A stretch of 13,450 nt of DNA. Source: JAAYGT01 sp050252075 (GTDB taxonomy: Bacteria > Pseudomonadota > Gammaproteobacteria > Burkholderiales > Burkholderiaceae_B). The position numbers were made by a program, and so were the translations under genes. The stretch is taken from positions 1 through 13,450 of the forward strand of contig JBFWLP010000089.1 of assembly GCA_050252075.1 (NCBI GenBank). Direction: 5' to 3'. The notes beneath the pieces are model-generated. The model did no database searches. It worked only from the letters and a program-made list of their open reading frames with translations, and was not told where the DNA came from. Each line of letters starts with the position of its first letter. Position 1 is the stretch's first letter. Shown piece after piece: positions 1 to 5,520 of this stretch.

Positions 1-66
1 ATCGTGAAACGCCTTTGCGCCGATGATAGTGGATGTACATCTGTGAAAGTAGGTCATCGTCAGGCT
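1..66 (+). rRNA. rrf: 5S ribosomal RNA, 3' part (5' end outside window)
   Basis: The first bases carry the conserved 5S sequence around GTGAAACGCC and GCGCCGATGATAGT, then GTGAAAGTAGGTCATCGTCAGGC, which forms the closing 3' strand of the molecule. This is the last half or so of a betaproteobacterial-type 5S rRNA, so a 16S-23S-5S operon probably lies to the left on the same strand. The 3' end is placed at about 66 by comparison with the usual CAGGCT terminus and could be off by a few bases. A strong terminator hairpin begins ten bases later, as expected for the end of an rrn operon. Confidence 0.93.
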
Positions 67-75
67 CTTACACCC

Positions 76-108
76 AAAACCCCACCCGAATACCTCGGGT
101 GGGGTTTT
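76..108 (+). terminator. Rho-independent terminator of the rRNA operon
   Basis: Positions 76-89 pair perfectly with 95-108 (14 bp; AAAACCCCACCCGA with TCGGGTGGGGTTTT) around a five-base loop. The A-run on the left and T-run on the right let it work on either strand. It lies directly behind the 5S rRNA end. Confidence 0.95.
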
Positions 109-234
109 GCCTTTGGGAAAACACAAATACACCCCACCTGCCGACCAACCCGTTAGCGGAAAATTGGGATGGAAATATTTGATCGTCAGTGTTTCTTGTA
201 ACAAAACTATAACAATGGAACAAAAGACGTCACA

Positions 235-726
235 ATGACGAGTTGCCCTATTATCAACTCACGAGGTTTCCCTTCTGTTTACATGAGCCCTGTTCCCGAC
301 TACCCCGATACCTGTCTTGACGCGTCCTTGATTGATGCCTATTCCGGCACCGAGTACCGTGTGTATGGCCCGGTGCCTGCAGTGTTGACAGTCAATCAGG
401 CGTCGGTGCAGCTGCAGCAATTGCATGACCACTACGGGGTGAATTGCAGTGCATTCATTACGGCGTGCAATCCCTACAGCCAGCGGATCGACGATGTTGG
501 CAACTTGTTGCGGCAAGCAAGCCTGAAGCAGGAAATTCTGGAAAAAGGGTACCCGCTGCTCGAAGCCGTTGGCAAAGATCCTCAGAATAAATGGCCTCGC
601 GAGCCCAGCTTTCTGGTGCTGGGCATACCGCAGCCCGTTGCGCAAGAGCTGGGCCGCCTGTTTGAGCAAAATGCCATTTTGTACGCGAATGACGATGCGG
701 TTCCGCGCCTGCTTATTCTACGATGA
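235..726 (+). CDS. DUF3293 domain protein, function unknown
   Basis: The 163-residue product has the conserved blocks of the DUF3293 family: an opening LIDAYSGTEY-like segment (residues 32-41), the central CSAFITACNPYSQ block (71-83), PSFLVLGI (124-131) and a closing FEQNAILY (143-150). The family is a small soluble bacterial protein of unknown function, usually 130-160 residues, and no catalytic role is established. The ATG at 235 gives the longest version. An in-frame ATG at 283 (residue 17) also fits the family start, and neither has a convincing Shine-Dalgarno sequence. The gene is the first after the rRNA terminator, and its last 14 bases overlap the 3' end of the convergent P450 gene. 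Family call is fairly sure; the start is not. Confidence 0.8.
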   Translation: MTSCPIINSRGFPSVYMSPVPDYPDTCLDASLIDAYSGTEYRVYGPVPAVLTVNQASVQLQQLHDHYGVNCSAFITACNPYSQRIDDVGNLLRQASLKQEILEKGYPLLEAVGKDPQNKWPREPSFLVLGIPQPVAQELGRLFEQNAILYANDDAVPRLLILR

Positions 727-1855
727 CATACAGTTCCTGAAAGCCGGCCGCCGGATAATGTGCCCGGGTTGGTTTTGTCGTGTCTGAACGAATGGCACGG
801 GTGTGCGTGAGCAGGGTTTCCATCAGAATGTGCAGTTCCAGTCTTGCCAGCGGCGCTCCGGGGCAGACATGAATACCGGCACCGTACAGCAGGTTCCGGC
901 CATGATCTCTGCCCCATGCGAATGTGGCGGGATCGGCAAATACGGTTTCATCCCGGTTGGCCGCGCCCCACATTAATGTCAGGCGTTCGCCTTTTTCGAT
1001 CGCTTGTCCGCCCACGGTGGCCCTGGCGGTGGCGACACGCCGGTTGCCGGGCAGGGGGCCATCGATGCGAAGTATTTCTTCAATGGCTTCCGGTATTTTT
1101 CCCATATCCTGACGTAATTCCTGCTGGATGTGAGGATGATGGGCCAGGAAATCAACCAGTAATCCCACGCATGCCGTAATGGTGCCCAGTTCGCCCACTG
1201 TCCAGTTACGGATAAGGCTGACAAGGCTGGCATCGGAAAGCAAATGACCATCAACGTTTTCCCGGCAAAGACGTGCCGTAATATCGTTGAGCTCGGGGTT
1301 GATGCGCCGGTGTTGCAGCTGCTCGCGGATATATCCGTCAAAAGCCAATGCTACGTTTGCCTGGCGGATTTTGTCGCCGGCCAGCGTGGCGGCGTGATTT
1401 TCCTTGATCCAGGCGGCCAGCGGTTGGTGCAGGGTGTCGGGCCAGCCCATGAATGCGCTTTGTACCTGTAAAGAAAAAGGTTGCGCCAGCGCTTGAACAA
1501 TCTCGTTCCTGCCTGTGGCCAGCGCCTGGCACAGGGTGTGGCTGATCTGGCGCACGGCGGGTGCGAACGCCTGCATGGTTTCTTTGTTGAAGTAGGATTC
1601 AACCAGGCGGCGGTAGGGCGTATGTTCCGGTGGATCCATGCCGTTGGGCACGGAAAGGTGTGACGATACCGCGTTGCTGAAATGCTCGTGATCCGTCAAC
1701 ACCGCCATGACATCGGCGTGGCGAAAGACCGACCATCCCAGGTAGTCGCTATGGGCCACCGGGCACTGCGCGCGCATTGCGTCGTAAGCCAGTAGGGGAT
1801 TTTCCAGAATTTCAGACGCTTTCGGGTTCCAGTGTCGGGTGCTGCTTTTGCTCAT
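713..1855 (-). CDS. Cytochrome P450
   Basis: The soluble bacterial-type P450 shows the heme-ligand loop YGAGIHVCPG with proximal Cys about residue 331 of this 380-residue version, the K-helix ExxR pair (E260-R263), the C-helix HTPYRR segment and the N-terminal WSVFRHADV motif. Such class I enzymes are fed electrons by a ferredoxin and reductase, neither of which is in the window, and they mono-oxygenate small hydrophobic substrates. Two oddities: the heme loop begins with Tyr rather than the usual Phe, and the I-helix reads GELGT, placing Gly where the oxygen-activating Asp/Glu usually precedes Thr. The frame stays open to a TTG at 1903 (396 residues); the ATG at 1855 is preferred because family homology starts close to it. 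It is divergent from a 3-hydroxyacyl-CoA dehydrogenase, which hints at a shared pathway. The substrate cannot be told. Confidence 0.9.
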   Translation of the reverse strand: MSKSSTRHWNPKASEILENPLLAYDAMRAQCPVAHSDYLGWSVFRHADVMAVLTDHEHFSNAVSSHLSVPNGMDPPEHTPYRRLVESYFNKETMQAFAPAVRQISHTLCQALATGRNEIVQALAQPFSLQVQSAFMGWPDTLHQPLAAWIKENHAATLAGDKIRQANVALAFDGYIREQLQHRRINPELNDITARLCRENVDGHLLSDASLVSLIRNWTVGELGTITACVGLLVDFLAHHPHIQQELRQDMGKIPEAIEEILRIDGPLPGNRRVATARATVGGQAIEKGERLTLMWGAANRDETVFADPATFAWGRDHGRNLLYGAGIHVCPGAPLARLELHILMETLLTHTRAIRSDTTKPTRAHYPAAGFQELYVIVE

Positions 1856-2023
1856 GCTTGACCAGCCAAAGAATGTGCCCGCCGGAATATCGGGGGCTTT
1901 CAATACAATAAGCCTTCAGTGTGGCATAGAGACTGCCTGCAGGCTTTGATGCAAAACAAACCGCGCCAGTCGCCAGGCTGTCTGTGTTACCGTAGCGCAG
2001 CTTTTTTCAACGGGAACTATCTG

Positions 2024-2980
2024 ATGAAAACGTATGTTTTAGGGGCGCCGTCGGCAACACACGCCGTTATTGTGGGTGCCGGTATCATGGGTGCCGATGT
2101 GGCCGTGGTGCTCCTTCGCGCGCAATGCCGTGTCACCTTGGTGGAACCGGGCGCACAAGCCCAGGCAACCGCCGGGGAACGGATTGAGGAGAATTTGCGT
2201 CACGTGCAGTCGCCCGGCAATCGCCACCGTCTGGAGTTTTGTGCGGATCTTGACGCTGTGCCTTGGTCCACTGTGCACCTTGTGATTGAGTGTATTCCCG
2301 AAGTGCTGGCGGCCAAACAGGCGTTGTTTGCGCGTCTGGAAGCGCTGGCGCCGCCCGGTGTGGTGCTGGCGAGCAACAGTTCAGGGTTCCCGATCAGTCA
2401 AATCGCCCAAGGGTGTACGTCGGCACAGCGCATGGTGGGATTGCACTTTTTCATGCCCGCCCACATTGTTCCGTTGGTCGAGGTGGTGCGTGGTCCTGCC
2501 ACAGATAGCCAACTGTGCGATGATCTGGCTCACTTCATGCGCCGCTGCGGATCGGTTCCGATTCAGGTGCGTAAAGATGTGCCGGGGTTTATCGGGAACC
2601 GCCTTCAGCATGCCCTTGCGCGTGAAGCTTTCAGCCTGATAGAGCAAGGGGTGGCCACCCCCGAGGACATCGATGCCGCGGTACGTTTCGGTTTTGGCTT
2701 TCGCTTTTTGGCGGCCGGCCCTATTTTGCAGAAGGAGCACGCGGGAATTGATACGCATGCCCGGGCCGCTGCGACCATTTATCCGACCTTATCCAATGCC
2801 ATGGCACCGGCCCCTGTTCTGGCCGACAAGTTGCTTGAAGGGAATATTGGCATGAAAAGCGGGCGTGGCTTCTATGTCTGGGATGCCGCCAATATGGCAC
2901 AGGAAAAAGCGCGGTATGCCAAAGCCTTGCGCGATGCATTGGCCATACTGGCCGATGACCTGCCGCCCATCGAACCTTAG
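2024..2980 (+). CDS. 3-hydroxyacyl-CoA dehydrogenase family protein (NAD-dependent)
   Basis: This 318-residue protein has the single-module architecture of 3-hydroxybutyryl-CoA/L-carnitine/lambda-crystallin-type dehydrogenases. An N-terminal Rossmann fold carries GAGIMG (18-23) and an acidic Glu41 after beta-2, which favours NAD. SNSS (117-120) holds the substrate-side Ser. The catalytic pair is His141 in LHFFMP and Glu153, 12 residues apart as in the family. GFIGNR (188-193) has the active-site Asn, and the helical C-terminal domain ends with GRGFYVWD. The expected reaction is oxidation of a 3-hydroxy acyl-CoA or a related 3-hydroxy acid. The frame extends back to 1919, but the first 35 residues look non-homologous, so ATG 2024 is chosen. 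It is divergent from the P450 and followed by non-coding DNA, so it is probably monocistronic. Exact substrate unknown. Confidence 0.88.
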   Translation: MKTYVLGAPSATHAVIVGAGIMGADVAVVLLRAQCRVTLVEPGAQAQATAGERIEENLRHVQSPGNRHRLEFCADLDAVPWSTVHLVIECIPEVLAAKQALFARLEALAPPGVVLASNSSGFPISQIAQGCTSAQRMVGLHFFMPAHIVPLVEVVRGPATDSQLCDDLAHFMRRCGSVPIQVRKDVPGFIGNRLQHALAREAFSLIEQGVATPEDIDAAVRFGFGFRFLAAGPILQKEHAGIDTHARAAATIYPTLSNAMAPAPVLADKLLEGNIGMKSGRGFYVWDAANMAQEKARYAKALRDALAILADDLPPIEP

Positions 2981-3248
2981 ACTGGCACGCCGGCGCGCAG
3001 AGCGCTGGCTTCTCGCCATGAACACACGCTGCACATACCACCGGAGAAGACTTCCTTGCCGCCTTTCCCGGCCGCGCGGCCCCTCTTTAAACAACGCAAT
3101 TTTTAGGATGCTCTCGTCGAAATACGGCAGCAGAGCCTCGAATTAGTGTCGGGCCAGAAGTAAGACGGGCTTTATTCGTGGATATGGCCTATGCTGATGG
3201 GTTGGCGATAGCAAATGTGCGTTCGCCCGATGACCGTGAGGTATTGAA

Positions 3249-3413
3249 ATGGAAAAGAAAGACAAAGTTCCCGAGAAAGCGCAGCAACCAGCCGCAACAC
3301 CGGCCCCGAAGCAGTCTCGCTGGCCTGGGCATGGGAGCAGCGGGGGTATCAAGAACGCGAAGACCGGACATGATCGGAAAACCATGGGCCGTGGTGCTGC
3401 ACGTGGCAGGTGA
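3249..3413 (+). CDS. Possible small basic protein, 54 residues, unknown function
   Basis: An ATG at 3249 preceded by a TGAGGT ribosome-binding-like sequence (about 3237-3242) opens a 54-codon frame. The product begins with a charged Lys/Glu stretch (MEKKDKVPEK), continues with an Ala/Pro/Gln-rich linker and ends in a Gly/Arg/Lys-rich tail (HDRKTMGRGAARGR), so it would be a disordered, strongly basic peptide, possibly nucleic-acid binding. That last point is inference from composition only. No family is recognised. An in-frame TGA at 3237-3239 closes the frame upstream. After the TGA at 3411-3413 the frame continues for 31 codons, so this may be the front part of a broken longer gene. Longer frames overlap it in other registers, and it may not be a gene at all. 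Confidence 0.35.
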   Translation: MEKKDKVPEKAQQPAATPAPKQSRWPGHGSSGGIKNAKTGHDRKTMGRGAARGR

Positions 3414-3593
3414 GGCCTCGGCTCTCATAGCTGCTTCTTGGTTAATTGTTACCGAGTTCCCATTGGTACCAAGGAACATCTCATCAAGGTGGGCGGGGTT
3501 GCTCTTTAATGGCCCCGGCTAAAGACTACGAAAAACAGGGGTAACACCAGATGTTCGGTAAAAGGCCGTCTATGATGCGCAATAAAATACACA

Positions 3594-3599
3594 TATAAT
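3594..3599 (+). promoter_or_regulatory. -10 box of the ccdAB promoter
   Basis: A perfect TATAAT lies 50 bases before the ccdA start codon. The matching -35 position (3571-3576, TATGAT) is poor, and no better hexamer sits at 16-18 bases. A short perfect palindrome, ATAGCTAT (3606-3613), begins just after the expected transcription start and is a candidate operator. CcdA-CcdB complexes are known to repress their own promoter by binding such sites. Confidence 0.55.
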
Positions 3600-3649
3600 T
3601 TGTTGATAGCTATGTGCATGATTTGCGCGGTTACTTCAGGAGACTCACA

Positions 3650-3898
3650 ATGCTCACGGCAAGCCCAGCACGCAGCGCCACCAAGCGCGCAACCAATGTC
3701 TCGCTGGCCGAAGACATTCTGACCCAGGCCAAGGCCCTGCACATCAATATTTCGCAAGCCGCCGAAGCGGGCATTGCGCAGGCTATCGCACGCAAGCGCG
3801 CTGAGCGTTGGCTGGCCGAAAACCACGAAGCCATTGAAAGCTCCAATGCTTTCGTTGAGAAGCACGGCTTGCCACTGGTGAGCTACAGGATGTTTTGA
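3650..3898 (+). CDS. ccdA: Type II antitoxin, CcdA family
   Basis: The 82-residue protein matches CcdA-type antitoxins. A short N-terminal ribbon-helix-helix segment (about residues 12-42, with TNVSLAEDILTQAKAL) binds DNA and autoregulates. The C-terminal tail, RAERWLAENHEAIESSNAFV then HGLPL, is the part that wraps and neutralises the toxin and is the best-conserved stretch of the family. The ATG at 3650 has a clear AGGAG (3638-3642) seven bases upstream; an in-frame ATG at 3614 has none. Its stop overlaps the toxin start by one base (TGATG), giving the translational coupling typical of these operons. Length is close to the F-plasmid CcdA (72 residues). Family call is secure. Confidence 0.92.
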   Translation: MLTASPARSATKRATNVSLAEDILTQAKALHINISQAAEAGIAQAIARKRAERWLAENHEAIESSNAFVEKHGLPLVSYRMF

Positions 3899-4203
3899 TG
3901 AGCCCTGAACGCTACAACCTGTACCCCAATCCGTCAGGCCCGGGGTACTTGCTGAATGTGCAGGCCGACATCTTGCAGCCGTTCAATACACGCATCGTGG
4001 TGCCTCTGCTGCCTTTGAAGGACGCACCCAAGCCCGCTGCCACGCTGAACCCCTTGTTCAACATTGACGGTGTTGAGCATGTTATGGTGACCCAGTACAT
4101 GGCTGCCGTTCCAGCCAAGGAACTGAAAACTCCGGTATCCAGTCTTCAGCATCGCCACGATGTCATCGTGGGCGCTATCGACTTTTTATTTCACGGGTTT
4201 TAA
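3898..4203 (+). CDS. ccdB: Type II toxin, CcdB family (DNA gyrase poison)
   Basis: The product is 101 residues, the same length as F-plasmid CcdB, and aligns along its length: an N-terminal YNLYPN strand, the VQADI segment, TRIVVPLLPL, MVTQYMAAVP and the C-terminal helix ending FLFHGF. CcdB dimers bind GyrA and trap gyrase on cleaved DNA. The extreme C-terminus, which carries the poisoning determinants in F CcdB (Trp99-Gly100-Ile101), reads His-Gly-Phe here. Gly is kept, Trp is not; as I recall, the Vibrio fischeri chromosomal homologue also lacks this Trp, so activity is possible but not assured. The ATG at 3898 overlaps the antitoxin stop. A TTG one codon upstream is less likely. A terminator follows about 50 bases downstream. 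Confidence 0.9.
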   Translation: MSPERYNLYPNPSGPGYLLNVQADILQPFNTRIVVPLLPLKDAPKPAATLNPLFNIDGVEHVMVTQYMAAVPAKELKTPVSSLQHRHDVIVGAIDFLFHGF

Positions 4204-4254
4204 CGCGATCATTTGCGCTATCAAACGGCGAAAAGCGCGGATTGTGCCGAACAA

Positions 4255-4288
4255 AAAAATAGCGCCTTCGTAAAAAGGCGCTATTTTT
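4255..4288. terminator. Bidirectional terminator between ccdB and tRNA-Asn
   Basis: The inverted repeat TAGCGCCTT/AAGGCGCTA (about 4260-4268 and 4275-4283) around a six-base loop is flanked by five A on the left and five T on the right. Read on the plus strand it ends the ccdAB transcript; read on the minus strand it ends the tRNA transcript 25 bases past its CCA end. Both neighbours point into it. Confidence 0.9.
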
Positions 4289-4312
4289 CAAGGGCTTGGA
4301 GCCGAAATTCGG

Positions 4313-4388
4313 TGGCTCCCCGAACTGGGTTCGAACCAGTGACCTGCGGATTAACAGTCCGTCGCTCTACCGACTGAGCTATCGGGGA
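4313..4388 (-). tRNA. tRNA-Asn (anticodon GUU), CCA encoded
   Basis: On the minus strand the 76-base gene starts TCCCCGATAGCTCAGTCGG, has the anticodon loop CTGTTAATC with anticodon GTT, the T-arm GGTTCGAACC, and ends TCGGGGAG followed by CCA. The seven-base acceptor stem pairs perfectly, and the D, anticodon and T arms are canonical. A promoter lies just upstream (4405-4434) and a terminator just downstream, so it appears to be a single-gene transcription unit. Confidence 0.97.
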
Positions 4389-4404
4389 ACATCAAAGAAG
4401 CAAA

Positions 4405-4434
4405 ACTATAGCACAGTTTTTTAATGCAGTGCAA
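4405..4434 (-). promoter_or_regulatory. Sigma-70-type promoter of tRNA-Asn
   Basis: On the minus strand a TTGCAC -35 hexamer (4429-4434) and a TATAGT -10 hexamer (4405-4410) are separated by 18 bases. Transcription would start around 4398, about ten bases before the mature tRNA 5' end at 4388. No GC-rich discriminator is apparent. Confidence 0.75.
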
Positions 4435-4437
4435 GTC

Positions 4438-4480
4438 GGCGTCTTTTTCAGTCGACGCCTTCCCATGATGGCGTCTTTTT
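4438..4480 (+). repeat. Repeated GGCGTC-TTTTT with complementary GACGCC between the copies
   Basis: GGCGTCTTTTT occurs at 4438-4448 and again at 4470-4480, with GACGCC at 4454-4459 between them. In a plus-strand RNA the middle element can pair with either copy, each time with a ten-base loop. Pairing with the second gives a hairpin followed by five U, the layout of a weak terminator. It lies upstream of the EamA gene and behind the tRNA promoter. A role is not shown. Confidence 0.4.
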
Positions 4481-4507
4481 CCCGTGGCCGGTGGGAGACG
4501 CTGCGCT

Positions 4508-4545
4508 TTGCATTGGCGGCTACAATGCAAGCCCCGTTAGCCGCC
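4508..4545 (+). promoter_or_regulatory. Candidate promoter of the EamA gene inside two overlapping inverted repeats
   Basis: A TACAAT hexamer (4521-4526) is a good -10 candidate; the -35 position is weak. It sits within TTGCATTG/CAATGCAA (4508-4515 and 4523-4530, seven-base spacer). A second perfect eight-base inverted repeat, GGCGGCTA/TAGCCGCC (4515-4522 and 4538-4545), shares bases with the first. The symmetry over the -10 suggests an operator, but no regulator gene adjoins it. Confidence 0.4.
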
Positions 4546-4562
4546 TTTACACACACTATGCC

Positions 4563-5510
4563 ATGAGCACGACGCCGACTGCCTTGCTGGACCGCTCCAA
4601 ACGACGGGAGTACTGGCTGGGCTTCTTTCTGGCCGCCATGGGTGCTGTGTTGTTCTCGGCCAAGTCTATTCCGGTGAAGCTCACCTACCAGTATGGTGTC
4701 GACGCACTGACAGTCATCGGTTTCCGGATGATGTTTGCGTTGCCGGTTTATCTGATGGTGGCTGTTTATTACCTGGTACTGGCGCGGCAGGGCAAGGTGG
4801 CCGGCCTGACGTGGCGGGATGCGGGTAGGGTGGTGTTGCTGGGGTTCATTGGCTATTACCTGTCCAGTTATCTGAATTTTCTTGGATTGCAATACATCAG
4901 TGCCGGCCTGGAACGGTTGATCCTGTTTCTGTCGCCCACGTTTGTGCTGTTCATGTCGGCCTTCTGGCTGAAACGCAAAATTACGGGGTTGCAATGGACG
5001 GCGCTGGTGATCTCTTATTTTGGGGTGATACTGGTTTTTGTTCAGGATATGGCCTTCAACGGCCATGATGTTTTGCTGGGCTCGGCCTTTGTATTCGCGG
5101 CGGCGTTCACGTCGGCCCTTTATCTGGTGGGTTCGGGCGAGGTGGTCAGCAAGGTGGGAGCCACGCGGCTGGCGGCCTATGCCATGACGGTTTCCTCGGT
5201 GATCACCATGATCCATTTTTTCTGCGTTCACGGCGTGCAGGGGCTGGAGCAGGTAACACCGGTGTATCAGTTATCCCTGATTCACGCTGTTCTGAATACG
5301 GTGTTTCCCACGTTCATGATTATGTGGGCGGTTGCGCGCATTGGCGCGCCCATGACGTCACAGCTGGGTTTGCTGGGGCCGGTGTCGGTGCTGTTTCTGG
5401 CGGCCTGGATTCTGGGCGAACCGATCACCTCGTTGCAGTTGGCCGGCACGGTGTTCGTACTGAGCGGCATGGTGGTGCTGGGCCGCAGCCGTGCGCGCCA
5501 GGCCGGGTAG
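4563..5510 (+). CDS. EamA/DMT-superfamily transporter (ten-helix permease)
   Basis: The 315-residue protein is almost wholly hydrophobic and consists of two EamA repeats (about residues 18-160 and 170-306), each predicted to hold five membrane helices. The repeat signatures are visible at residues 113-140 (SAGLERLILFLSPTFVLFMS and following) and 268-295 (LGLLGPVSVLFLAAWILGEP and following). Members of this drug/metabolite superfamily sit in the inner membrane and mostly export amino acids, nucleosides or other small metabolites; substrate cannot be deduced. The frame is open from a GTG at 4491, but ATG 4563 is taken because the segment before it overlaps promoter-like sequence and lacks homology. 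No good Shine-Dalgarno is seen. It converges on the patatin gene with only ten bases between stops and no terminator visible. Confidence 0.88.
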   Translation: MSTTPTALLDRSKRREYWLGFFLAAMGAVLFSAKSIPVKLTYQYGVDALTVIGFRMMFALPVYLMVAVYYLVLARQGKVAGLTWRDAGRVVLLGFIGYYLSSYLNFLGLQYISAGLERLILFLSPTFVLFMSAFWLKRKITGLQWTALVISYFGVILVFVQDMAFNGHDVLLGSAFVFAAAFTSALYLVGSGEVVSKVGATRLAAYAMTVSSVITMIHFFCVHGVQGLEQVTPVYQLSLIHAVLNTVFPTFMIMWAVARIGAPMTSQLGLLGPVSVLFLAAWILGEPITSLQLAGTVFVLSGMVVLGRSRARQAG

Positions 5511-5520
5511 GTGATTGTCA

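Larger units (their letters stand above)
2981..3649. other. Gap between the dehydrogenase gene and ccdA; mostly no recognisable gene
   Basis: About 670 bases separate the dehydrogenase stop from the ccdA start. Nothing recognisable lies in 2981-3248 apart from a GGCCGCGCGGCC palindrome near 3079. A possible small gene occupies 3249-3413 and is listed separately. After its TGA the same frame stays open for 31 codons to a TAA at 3507-3509, overlapped by an ATG opening an 11-codon frame. The last 60 bases hold the ccdAB promoter and ribosome-binding site. Several overlapping frames of 80-114 codons on both strands are open here, none resembling a known family. The stretch could contain a decayed gene. 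Confidence 0.6.

Noticed and set aside
1919..2023. N-terminal extension of the 3-hydroxyacyl-CoA dehydrogenase
   Set aside because: The extra 35 residues precede the Rossmann fold without homology; ATG 2024 gives the normal family start.
3077..3098. GGCCGCGCGGCC palindrome as a terminator of the dehydrogenase gene
   Set aside because: The stem-loop is only four pairs with a four-base loop and lacks a proper T-run.
3411..3413. TGA read as selenocysteine
   Set aside because: No selenocysteine-insertion hairpin is apparent directly downstream, and the flanking protein has no known selenoprotein context.
3178..3522. Plus-strand GTG-started frame of 114 codons in the gap before ccdA
   Set aside because: No family resemblance, no ribosome-binding site and an atypical composition; the overlapping 54-codon ATG frame has the better start.
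4392..5231. Minus-strand open frame of 279 codons opposite the EamA gene
   Set aside because: It is rich in His, Gln and Arg, covers the tRNA promoter and lies antisense to a clear membrane protein; it is a shadow of the real gene.
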